DNA of 64,000 bases from WQXF01 sp031553615 (GTDB lineage: Bacteria > Bacillota > Clostridia > Christensenellales > Aristaeellaceae): assembly GCA_031553615.1 (NCBI GenBank), contig JAVBLJ010000023.1, positions 19,021 through 83,020 on the forward strand, read 5' to 3'. Below are positions 34,054-41,123 of the stretch, piece by piece. The position numbers were made by a program, and so were the translations under genes. Each line of letters begins with the position of its first letter. Positions within the stretch are counted from its first letter, which is position 1. Below the pieces are notes generated by a model. The model searched no databases. It saw nothing but the letters and a program-made list of their open reading frames with translations, and was not told where the DNA came from.

Positions 34054-34639
34054 GGGGGTCAGCATGGCCTTTGGGGAAAAGCAGGTGCTTTCCCGGTTCG
34101 ATTTCCCACTGCCGGAGCGGGGAAGCGTTTGCCTTTTTGGGCCCTCGGGCTGTGGCAAAACGACGGTGCTGCGCCTGCTGGCGGGGCTGGAGCGGCCGCA
34201 GGAGGGGCGTGTCGTGGGTATGGCGGGCCGCAAAATCTCGCTGCTGTTTCAGGAGAATCGGCTCTTGCCCTGGTGCACGGTGCAGGAGAACATGCTGCTG
34301 GCCATGAGCGGAGACCGAGAGCGGATCGGCGAGGCGCGCGGCATGCTGGAGGCGGTGGGGCTGCTGGCGGAGGCCGAGCGACTGCCGGGGGGGCTTTCCG
34401 GCGGGATGCGCCGCCGCGTGGCGTTGGCACGTGCGCTGGCGCACGGAGGCGACGTGTTGCTGCTCGATGAACCCTTGAAGGAGTTGGACGCGGAAACCGC
34501 CCTGCGCATGCGCACGCTGATACGCGAGCATGCGGAGGGGCGGCTCCTGCTGCTCATCACCCACGACGCGGAGGAAGCGCGTGCGCTGTGCGAGACGGTG
34601 CTGGTTTGCTCCGGTCCGCCGCTGCGTATCGAGCCTTGA
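34037..34639 (+). CDS. TauB/SsuB-type ABC transporter ATPase, short form
   Basis: A 200-aa ATPase that powers the transporter. Walker A GPSGCGKTT (about residue 34), Q-loop LLFQENRLLPW, signature LSGGMRRRVALARAL, Walker B VLLLDEPLKELD, and H-loop LLITHDAEEA are all present. It is shorter than the usual ~250 aa because the C-terminal helices are trimmed. GGGGGGAAGCGA precedes the ATG inside the end of the permease gene (17-nt overlap). Confidence 0.88.
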   Translation: MLCGLEGVSMAFGEKQVLSRFDFPLPERGSVCLFGPSGCGKTTVLRLLAGLERPQEGRVVGMAGRKISLLFQENRLLPWCTVQENMLLAMSGDRERIGEARGMLEAVGLLAEAERLPGGLSGGMRRRVALARALAHGGDVLLLDEPLKELDAETALRMRTLIREHAEGRLLLLITHDAEEARALCETVLVCSGPPLRIEP

Positions 34640-34661
34640 TGCCACTCCTGATGCTACTGCG

Positions 34662-35795
34662 TCAGACCGGGGCGCTGCGCGCGATGATGGACACAGCTCG
34701 CAACAGCGTATCGAGTTCCTGCGCGGTATTGTAGAAGCCGGGGCTGACGCGCACCGCCCCGATGCTTAGCGTTCCGAGATGTTGATGCGCGCCGGGTGCG
34801 CAGTGCAGCCCGGCGCGCACGGCGATGTTGGCCATATCGAGCTGCTCGGCCACCTCGCCGGATTGCAGATCGCCCACATTGAAGCTGATAACCCCCGCAT
34901 TAGGCGGTGAGTATACCTGCACGTTGGCTATGTTGCGCAGGCCCTCGTACGCGCGGCGGGCCAGTTCGGCCTCGTGCTCGGCGATCTCGCGCTGGTGACT
35001 GCGTACGAACCGCACGCCCACCAGCAGCCCTGCGATGCCGGGCAGGTTCTGTGTGCCGCTTTCAAAGCGGTCGGGCAGTTCCTCGGGCTGCAGCATGCTT
35101 TCGGATAGCGAACCGGTGCCGCCCTGCTTGAGCGGTTCGAGCTGCATGCCTTCGCCGATGTACAGCACCCCGGTGCCCTGGGGGCCCAGCAGCCCCTTGT
35201 GCCCCGGCATGGCCAACAGATCGGCCCCCAACGCCCGGGGGCGAACATCCAGCGTGCCTGCGCTCTGCGCGGCATCGACCAGCAGCGGTACCCGCGCAGC
35301 CCGGCAGGCCTGCGCTATTTCGCGTACCGGTTGCACTGCGCCGGTCACATTGGAAACATGGGTGACCACCACCAGGCGCGTGGCGGGCTTGATTGAGCTG
35401 CGAACCTGCTCCGCGCTCACGATACCATCGGCCTCCGGGGGCAGCAGGGTGAGCGATATCTTCCCGCCAAGCAGCAGCCCGCTGAGCGGGCGCAGCACCG
35501 AGTTGTGCTCCAGCATGGTGGCGATGACATGGTCACCGGGGCGCAGCATGCCGTGGATTGCCAGGTTGAGCGCATCGGTGCAGTTGCTGCAAAATGCGAG
35601 GCGCGAGGCATCCTGCACGTCTAGAAATCGGGCCAACTCCTCCCGGCATTCGTAAATCACGCGGCCAGCGGCCAGCGCCATGCGGTGGCCCGCACGTCCG
35701 GGATTTGCACCGATTTTTTGCAGGACGCCGCACATGGCGCGCGCGACCTCGGGCGGCTTGGGGAAGCTGGTGGCCGCGTTGTCCAAGTAGATCAT
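34662..35795 (-). CDS. Cysteine desulfurase-family aminotransferase (class V)
   Basis: A 377-aa PLP enzyme. It has MIYLDNAATSFPKPPEV at the N-terminus, PLP lysine Lys200 in MPGHKGLLGPQG, and the candidate catalytic Cys332 in VRAGLHCAPGAHQHLG. It is likely to mobilise sulfur (or selenium) from cysteine for a dedicated partner rather than to serve general Fe-S assembly, because no isc/suf genes are nearby. It is divergent from a DUF3343 gene, a proposed Se/S carrier family. It converges on the ABC ATPase gene, 22 nt away, with no clear terminator. Confidence 0.88.
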   Translation of the reverse strand: MIYLDNAATSFPKPPEVARAMCGVLQKIGANPGRAGHRMALAAGRVIYECREELARFLDVQDASRLAFCSNCTDALNLAIHGMLRPGDHVIATMLEHNSVLRPLSGLLLGGKISLTLLPPEADGIVSAEQVRSSIKPATRLVVVTHVSNVTGAVQPVREIAQACRAARVPLLVDAAQSAGTLDVRPRALGADLLAMPGHKGLLGPQGTGVLYIGEGMQLEPLKQGGTGSLSESMLQPEELPDRFESGTQNLPGIAGLLVGVRFVRSHQREIAEHEAELARRAYEGLRNIANVQVYSPPNAGVISFNVGDLQSGEVAEQLDMANIAVRAGLHCAPGAHQHLGTLSIGAVRVSPGFYNTAQELDTLLRAVSIIARSAPV

Positions 35796-35867
35796 AGGCT
35801 TCCTCCCATCCTGTTGCTCGAACGGCCGTCATACCCCTCCTCCTTTGATTGCATGGAAAGCTCGCGA

Positions 35868-35952
35868 ATTTTCTTCCGCATGGCGTTGTCGCGCTTCGGT
35901 CAGCGTAGCTGCCGGCTACGCCTCCCTCGGGCTCCTAGCCATTCGGTAAAAT
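35868..35952. repeat. Imperfect inverted-repeat element in a gene gap
   Basis: ATTTTCTTCCGCATGGC (35868-35884) faces GCCATTCGGTAAAAT (35938-35952), with an inner GTAGC/GCTAC hairpin. It looks like a small REP- or MITE-type element. No flanking target duplication is obvious. The gap 35796-36113 also has a possible promoter (TTGGCG near 35996 and TATTAT near 36022) for the DUF3343 gene and a GC-rich hairpin near 36030-36055. Confidence 0.5.
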
Positions 35953-36113
35953 CTTCCGCGCTCTATCTCGTGAAATCAAACGAGGATTCGCATCACATTG
36001 GCGGCAGCCCGCCGTATAGTATATTATCGCGCCGCGCATCCATGACGCGGCGGCGTGGTTCGACCTGCGAAGCAGACGAGTTCGGCGCAAGTCGAAAAAA
36101 GGAGGAGTGAATT

Positions 36114-36407
36114 GTGCCGGAGATCTTTGGTATCGCGGCATTTCGATCCCGGCAGCAGGTGCTGCGCTTTGAATCGGCGCTCAAGCGGGCATCGATCCGC
36201 GTGCAGGTGGTTTCCACGCCGCGCGATGTGGCGGTGGGCTGCGGCCTGTCGGTTCGGTTTGAAATGCAGGATGCTGACCGCGTGATTGGGGTATATCAAA
36301 AAACGCTGCCCGGGAACCTCATCGGGTTCTATCGGGTGGAGCGTACGGGCGTAGGACGGCCCATCCTGACGCCGATTTTTCAGGCGCGAAATTTTTACAT
36401 GGAGTAG
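36114..36407 (+). CDS. DUF3343 family protein, putative Se/S carrier-like
   Basis: A 97-aa single-domain protein. GGAGGAG at 36101-36107 fixes the GTG start. The N-terminus FGIAAFRSRQQVLRFESALKR and the central CGLSVRFEMQDA fit DUF3343, a family annotated as putative Se/S carriers. The Cys in VAVGCGLS would be the carrier residue. Divergent cysteine desulfurase supports a sulfur/selenium transfer role by context. Confidence 0.75.
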   Translation: MPEIFGIAAFRSRQQVLRFESALKRASIRVQVVSTPRDVAVGCGLSVRFEMQDADRVIGVYQKTLPGNLIGFYRVERTGVGRPILTPIFQARNFYME

Positions 36408-36450
36408 TTTTCGGGCATGGAGTAGCTTTTTGATATGGAGTATTGCGCGC
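36400..36450 (+). repeat. Degenerate tandem repeat, ~20-bp unit, 2.5 copies
   Basis: ATGGAGTAG-like segments recur from the last codons of the DUF3343 gene into the gap before nth (CATGGAGTAGTTTTCGGG, then CATGGAGTAGCTTTTTGAT). The stop codon is part of the repeat, a duplication of the gene end. Confidence 0.7.
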
Positions 36451-36498
36451 GCGTGTGGTATCATTTCGCCATAGACACTGGCGAAAGGACGGATACTG

Positions 36499-37155
36499 AT
36501 GACCACGACGCATCGCGAAGCGGCGATCCTGGCGGAGTTAGCGAGGCTATACCCCGACGCCAGGCCAGAGCTGCATTTTTCAAATCCATACCAGACGCTG
36601 GTGGCGACGATCCTTTCGGCGCAGTGCACCGATAAGAAGGTCAACCTGGCGACTCCCGCGCTCTTTGCCGCATATCCCGAAGTGGCTGCAATGGCCGCCG
36701 CCGAGCCCGAGCAGATCGAGCCGTACATCCATATTTGCGGGATTTACCGCAACAAGGCGCGGAACATCGTGATGGCCTGCCGCGCCATTCAGGCCGAGCA
36801 CGGCGGCGCGGTTCCGGGCAGCATGGAGGCGTTGACGGCGCTGCCGGGCGTGGGGCGCAAGACCGCGAACGTGGTGATGGCCAACGCTTTTGGCGCGCAG
36901 GCGATTGCGGTGGATACACACGTATTCCGCGTATCGAACCGGCTGGGGCTGGCGCACGCCAAGGATGTGCTGCGCACCGAGGAGCAGCTTATGCAGGTGA
37001 TCCCGCGCGAGGATTGGTCCACTGCCCACCATTGGATCATATTCCATGGGCGGCGCGTGTGCCACGCCATGAAACCCAGCTGCGCCGCGTGCACGCTGCG
37101 TGAGCTGTGCGAGCACTTCGCGAATACACAGGTTTCTTCCGCGCCTCCTGCCTAG
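36499..37155 (+). CDS. nth: Endonuclease III, DNA base-excision glycosylase/AP lyase
   Basis: A 218-aa Nth. It removes oxidised pyrimidines and cuts abasic sites. The helix-hairpin-helix LPGVGRKTANVV carries Lys121, and Asp139 is in VDTHVFRVSN. The 4Fe-4S ligands have the exact family spacing in CHAMKPSCAACTLRELC. GAAAGGACGG precedes the ATG. It is probably a single-gene transcript, closed by the terminator at 37247-37277. Confidence 0.95.
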   Translation: MTTTHREAAILAELARLYPDARPELHFSNPYQTLVATILSAQCTDKKVNLATPALFAAYPEVAAMAAAEPEQIEPYIHICGIYRNKARNIVMACRAIQAEHGGAVPGSMEALTALPGVGRKTANVVMANAFGAQAIAVDTHVFRVSNRLGLAHAKDVLRTEEQLMQVIPREDWSTAHHWIIFHGRRVCHAMKPSCAACTLRELCEHFANTQVSSAPPA

Positions 37156-37246
37156 CAGGATTCATGTGGGGCACGATGGTTTGCATGCAAAACGGTTGCG
37201 AAACAGCTTTTTGTAAGACGATTACAATACGATTTTCAGTTCGAGA

Positions 37247-37277
37247 CCGCGCGGATGCTTTTCCGCGCGGCTCTTTT
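37247..37277 (+). terminator. Intrinsic terminator after nth
   Basis: CCGCGCGGA (37247-37255) pairs exactly with TCCGCGCGG (37262-37270), followed by CTCTTTTG. The hairpin loop is TGCTTT. Confidence 0.85.
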
Positions 37278-37281
37278 GTGT

Positions 37282-37287
37282 TATAAT
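37282..37287 (+). promoter_or_regulatory. Possible -10 of the obgE transcript
   Basis: A perfect TATAAT follows the nth terminator, but no good -35 lies at the right distance. The rest of the gap 37156-37483 holds the terminator and a tandem repeat. Confidence 0.4.
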
Positions 37288-37365
37288 CTCTTGAATCGCC
37301 TGGACGGGATGCGGAGCGTACGCTGCTATCAATCGGCTCAGCGCGAAGCATTGGACATACTATGC

Positions 37366-37449
37366 GAAGTCTACTAACCGAAGTCTACTAACCGAAGTCT
37401 ACTCATCTGAAGTCTACGAACAGAAGCTTATGAACAGAAGTCTACGAAC
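37366..37449 (+). repeat. Tandem array, 14-bp unit, about 6 copies
   Basis: GAAGTCTACTAACC occurs twice perfectly, then in degenerating copies (GAAGTCTACGAACA and variants) until just before the obgE ribosome site. It lies in the 5' untranslated region of obgE. Confidence 0.9.
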
Positions 37450-37483
37450 TTTGCGAACGCTACGCATCGAGCAGGAGAAAAAC

Positions 37484-38752
37484 ATGGCCCTATTTGTCGA
37501 TCAGGTAAAGGTTACAGCCAAGGCCGGGGACGGCGGCAATGGTTCCGTTTCGTTCCACCGGGAAAAATTCGTACAGAACGGCGGCCCCGACGGCGGCGAT
37601 GGCGGTCGCGGCGGCGACATTGTGCTGCTGGCCGATGCGAACATGCATACGCTGCTGGATTTCCGCTATCACCGCAAGTACGAGGCCGAATCGGGCATGG
37701 GCGGTTCTTCGCGCTTTTGCAATGGCAAGAGCGGTGCGTCGCTGATCATCAAGGTGCCGGTGGGCACGGTGGTGCGCGATGCCGAGAGCGGCCGGTTGTG
37801 CGCCGACATGTTTGAACACGGGCAGCGCAGGGTGCTGCTGCACGGAGGGCGCGGCGGCTGGGGAAACAGCCACTTTGCCACGGCGGTGCGCCAATCGCCC
37901 AATTTTGCCAAGCCGGGGCAGAAGTGTGACCTCCGGGAATTCGTTCTCGAACTCAAATCCATCGCTGACGTAGGCTTGGTGGGCTACCCGAACGTGGGAA
38001 AATCCACCATTCTTTCGGTGATGACCTCGGCGCGGCCCAAGATCGCCAACTACCATTTCACCACGCTGACGCCCAACCTGGGCATCGTGCGGCAGGATGG
38101 CATGGATTTCGTGCTGGCGGACATTCCCGGCCTGGTAGAGGGTGCGCATGAGGGCGTGGGGCTGGGCCACGCGTTCCTGCGACATGTGGAGCGCACCCGC
38201 CTGCTGGTGCACGTGGTGGATATCTCGGGCAGCGAGGGCCGCGACCCGATCGACGACTTCGATCGCATCAACGGCGAGCTGGAGCAATACGGCACGCTGG
38301 CCGACCGTCCGCAGATTGTGGTTGCGAACAAGATGGATTTGCCCGAGAGCGAGGCTTATCTCACGCGTCTGCGCGCGCTGCTGATGCAATCGGATATACC
38401 GGTTTACCCGGTATCGGCGGCCACCCGACAGGGGTTCGATGCACTGTTGCATGGGATTGTGGCCAAGCTGGCCGAGCTTCCGCCCGCTGAGGCGTTTGCC
38501 GAGGAAGTGGAGGAGCTGATCGAGGAGCGCGAACCCTTCACCGTAACGCGCCGCGACAACGGCAATTTTGCGGTGGAAGGCAGCCAGATGCGGCATTTGC
38601 TTGATTCGGTCAATTTCGACGATACGGATTCGCTCAATTGGTTCCACCGCACGCTGCGCCGTTCGGGCGTGATCGACGCGCTGCGTGCTGCGGGCGCGCA
38701 GGAAGGCGACACGGTGGAGATATACGACATGGAGTTCGATTTTGTGGAGTAG
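37484..38752 (+). CDS. obgE: Obg-family GTPase, ribosome assembly
   Basis: A 422-aa essential GTPase acting in 50S assembly and stress signalling. The N-terminal glycine-rich Obg fold (GDGGNGSVSFHREKF, GGPDGGDGGRGGD) is followed by the G domain (P-loop GYPNVGKS at 167-174; DIPGLVEGAHEG; NKMD) and a C-terminal OCT domain from about 345. I chose the ATG at 37484, which follows GCAGGAG; the frame is open from 37430 through the repeat array. It is followed at 12 nt by yhbY, a usual partner. Confidence 0.95.
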   Translation: MALFVDQVKVTAKAGDGGNGSVSFHREKFVQNGGPDGGDGGRGGDIVLLADANMHTLLDFRYHRKYEAESGMGGSSRFCNGKSGASLIIKVPVGTVVRDAESGRLCADMFEHGQRRVLLHGGRGGWGNSHFATAVRQSPNFAKPGQKCDLREFVLELKSIADVGLVGYPNVGKSTILSVMTSARPKIANYHFTTLTPNLGIVRQDGMDFVLADIPGLVEGAHEGVGLGHAFLRHVERTRLLVHVVDISGSEGRDPIDDFDRINGELEQYGTLADRPQIVVANKMDLPESEAYLTRLRALLMQSDIPVYPVSAATRQGFDALLHGIVAKLAELPPAEAFAEEVEELIEEREPFTVTRRDNGNFAVEGSQMRHLLDSVNFDDTDSLNWFHRTLRRSGVIDALRAAGAQEGDTVEIYDMEFDFVE

Positions 38753-38764
38753 GGAGGCGGCACT

Positions 38765-39052
38765 ATGACCAGCAAGGAACGGGCGACGCTGCGCGCTGCG
38801 GCGAACACAATGGAGCCCATATTGCACGTAGGAAAAGAAGGCGTGACCGAAAGCGTTGTGCAACAGGCGTGGGAGGCGCTGGAGGCGCGCGAGCTGTTTA
38901 AAGGCGCGGTATTGCCCAGTGCAGGATTGACACCAAGAGAAGCAGTGGCGCTACTCTGCGAACGCACGCATGCGCAGCCTGTACAATGCATCGGCAATCG
39001 TTTTGTGATCTACCGCAAAGCAGATAAAAATCCCAAATATGGCATTGATTAG
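38765..39052 (+). CDS. yhbY: CRS1/YhbY-domain RNA-binding protein
   Basis: A 95-aa YhbY protein that associates with pre-50S ribosomal particles. The GKEG loop is present (LHVGKEGVTESVV) in the expected place. GGAGGCGG precedes the ATG. It is co-transcribed with obgE. Confidence 0.92.
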   Translation: MTSKERATLRAAANTMEPILHVGKEGVTESVVQQAWEALEARELFKGAVLPSAGLTPREAVALLCERTHAQPVQCIGNRFVIYRKADKNPKYGID

Positions 39053-39179
39053 CAGGTGGTGCGGGTCGAAATGCCTTGTGGCGCTTGTTCTTTCGCGAAA
39101 CATAATATTATAAAACAATATATTATTTCGACAAGACGAATTGGCGCGTTTAATGCGTCCTCTATCACGCTTACACTAG

Positions 39180-39219
39180 AAAGCGGGTGCATCTTCTCAA
39201 AAGAAGATGCACCCGCTTT
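39180..39219 (-). terminator. Terminator of the AbrB-like gene
   Basis: An 18-bp near-perfect stem (AAGCGGGTGCATCTTCT and complement) with a 4-nt loop and T-rich ends. It can also serve the plus-strand yhbY transcript. Confidence 0.9.
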
Positions 39220-39233
39220 GTGGCCCATAAGAA

Positions 39234-39479
39234 TTATTTCTCGTTCTTCAGCTCTGCCAGACAGGAGCGGCAGATCATCTTGCCTTTGTACTGGATTACG
39301 TTCTGGGCATCTTCACAGAAAATGCAAGCGGGATGGTACTTTTTAAGGATTATCTGGTCTCCCTCGACGAAAATCTCCAACGTATCCTTTACAGCGATGT
39401 CCATGGTTCGTCTCAGCTCAATGGGCACCACGATACGACCAAGCTCGTCTACCTTTCGTACAACCCCCGTCGACTTCAT
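39234..39479 (-). CDS. AbrB/SpoVT-type transition regulator with C-terminal zinc ribbon
   Basis: An 81-aa DNA-binding protein. The N-terminal swapped-hairpin AbrB fold is clear (STGVVRKVDELGRIVVPIELRRT). The C-terminus has CIFCEDAQ and CRSC, a two-CxxC zinc ribbon in place of the usual AbrB tail. The start is the ATG at 39479 (AAAGGGG upstream); the longer frame has no ribosome site. It is placed between ribosome-assembly and spore-maturation genes, which fits a role in the growth/sporulation switch. Confidence 0.88.
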   Translation of the reverse strand: MKSTGVVRKVDELGRIVVPIELRRTMDIAVKDTLEIFVEGDQIILKKYHPACIFCEDAQNVIQYKGKMICRSCLAELKNEK

Positions 39480-39650
39480 AACGGTTTTTCCCCTTTCGGA
39501 TTCGCGATGTTTGATAACCATTATCGACATATTGTGACACTATTCTAGCGCATCGATATCAAAAAGTCAACCACCGTGAGCAATTTTTTGCCTGACGATA
39601 CATAATGTGGTACAAGAGCATCGTTGGGTGCACTATTAGGGGGATTGCTC

Positions 39651-40247
39651 ATGATGAACTTTGCTTGGGCGTTGCTGTTGCTCGGAGGAGTAATCTTTGC
39701 CCTGGGCGGGGGCGGGGGCGGGGGTGCGATGGCGGCGGGCACGCTGCTGGGCGCGGCCAGGGATGCGGTGACGCTATGCGTCAAACTTGCGGGCGGGTTT
39801 GCGTTTTGGAGCGGTCTAATGGCCATCGTGGAGGAGAGCGGGCTGGCGCAAGCATTGACGCGCCTGCTCGCGCGGCCGCTTGCCCGCTTATTCCCGGGCG
39901 TGCCCATGAACGGGGAAGCGGGGCAGGCGATGACCATGAACCTGGCCGCCAACATGCTGGGCTTGGGCAACGCTGCCACGCCCATGGGCTTAAAGGCGAT
40001 GCGCACGTTGGGTCAGGATGCGCAGGATGCGGCGGCGAGCGATGCGATGTGCATGTTTTTGGTGCTCAATGCCTCGTCGATTCAACTTTTGCCCACCAGC
40101 GTCATTGCGTTGCGCGCTGCTTCGGGCTCGGGAGCTCCGGCCTCCATCGTGTTGACCACGCTGACGGCGACGGCGGTCTCTACTGCGGTGGGCATCGCCT
40201 GCTGCCTGCTGTTTGCGAGGAGGCGGCGTCATGGCTTTGGTAGGTGA
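39651..40247 (+). CDS. spmA: Spore maturation protein A
   Basis: A 198-aa membrane protein of the nucleoside-recognition (Gate) family, needed for spore core dehydration. Family features: AVTLCVKLAGGFAFWSGLMAIVEESGL and AANMLGLGNAATPMGLKAM. TAGGGGGA precedes the ATG at 39651. A run of seven glycines after the first helix is unusual. It overlaps spmB by 17 nt. Confidence 0.9.
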   Translation: MMNFAWALLLLGGVIFALGGGGGGGAMAAGTLLGAARDAVTLCVKLAGGFAFWSGLMAIVEESGLAQALTRLLARPLARLFPGVPMNGEAGQAMTMNLAANMLGLGNAATPMGLKAMRTLGQDAQDAAASDAMCMFLVLNASSIQLLPTSVIALRAASGSGAPASIVLTTLTATAVSTAVGIACCLLFARRRRHGFGR

Positions 40248-40746
40248 GGTGCTGCTGCCGGTGATCATCGGCCTGGTGATTGTATACGGCTTGGTGCGGC
40301 GCGTGCCGATCTACGATTCTTTTGTGCGCGGAGCGAAGCAAGGGCTGCAGGTGGCGACCGACATACTGCCCTTTCTGGTGGCCATGCTCCCGGCTATCGC
40401 CCTCATGGAGGCTTCGGGCGCGATGGCGATCCTGGTGCGGCTTTTAGGGCCGGTGCTTGCTGCGATGGGGTTGCCCAGCGAGGTGATGCCCATGATGATG
40501 CTGCGCCCACTCTCCGGCTCAGCGTCGCTGGCGATGCTGGAGCGCACGCTGGCTGCGGTCGGTCCCGATAGCTACGCGGGCCGGGTGGCCTCCACGCTGA
40601 TGGGCAGCAGCGAGACCATCTTTTACACAGCGGCAATTTACCTGGGGGCGGCGGGCGTGCGCAAATCGCGGTATGCTCTGCCTGCGGCGCTGCTGGCCTG
40701 GCTGGCGGGCAGCGTGGCGGCGGGTTGGGTGTGCCGGTGGTGGTGA
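40231..40746 (+). CDS. spmB: Spore maturation protein B
   Basis: A 171-aa Gate-family membrane protein, the partner of SpmA. Family features: IPIYDSFVRGAKQGL-like segment (VPIYDSFVRGAKQGLQV) and MGSSETIFYTAAIYLGAAG. GAGGAGGCGG in the end of spmA supports the ATG at 40231. The overlap implies coupled translation. Confidence 0.92.
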   Translation: MALVGEVLLPVIIGLVIVYGLVRRVPIYDSFVRGAKQGLQVATDILPFLVAMLPAIALMEASGAMAILVRLLGPVLAAMGLPSEVMPMMMLRPLSGSASLAMLERTLAAVGPDSYAGRVASTLMGSSETIFYTAAIYLGAAGVRKSRYALPAALLAWLAGSVAAGWVCRWW

Positions 40747-40765
40747 GCGCGCGATACAACCGGTC

Positions 40766-40794
40766 TTGACATTCCTGTGGCTGCGCACTATACT
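40766..40794 (+). promoter_or_regulatory. Promoter of the metG T-box transcript
   Basis: Perfect TTGACA (40766-40771), 17-bp spacer and TATACT (40789-40794), followed by the T-box leader. Confidence 0.9.
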
Positions 40795-40799
40795 ATCCC

Positions 40800-41046
40800 A
40801 AAGCGATGAAGGAAAGAGTAAGCGCGGCGCGAAATCCACAGAGAGCCGGGTTGGTGAAAACCGGCGATGGAGCGCGTGCTGAACATGGTTCCGGAGCATC
40901 TGCGCCGAACGGGAACATCCCCTAAGGCGAGGCGGGAGAGCCCGATAGCGCTCAGGCAAGGTTCGTGGCGGGTTTTCCTGCCGCCGACGAAGCAGGGTGG
41001 TACCGCGGAGTGATCCGTCCCTCGTATAGAGGGGCGTTTTTTTTGC
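40800..41046 (+). ncRNA. T-box leader, methionine specific
   Basis: A tRNA-sensing leader. Stem I carries an AGUA-type element (GAGTAAG near 40815) and a specifier loop GAACATGG, with ATG (Met) at 40885-40887, matching the downstream metG. The conserved T-box GGGTGGTACCGCG is at 40996-41008. The terminator stem (CGTCCCTC/GAGGGGCG) ends in a run of T. Uncharged tRNA-Met would pair with the specifier and the T-box and prevent termination. Confidence 0.93.
41015..41044 (+). terminator. T-box-controlled terminator
   Basis: CGTCCCTC pairs with GAGGGGCG around a GTATA loop, followed by eight T. It is the regulated terminator of the metG leader. Confidence 0.9.
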
Positions 41047-41123
41047 GAAAATCCCCCTGAATCTAAACGACACCACGGGAGTTGTTTCCACGGAAGTTAT
41101 ACCCACTAGGAGGAGGAACCCAC

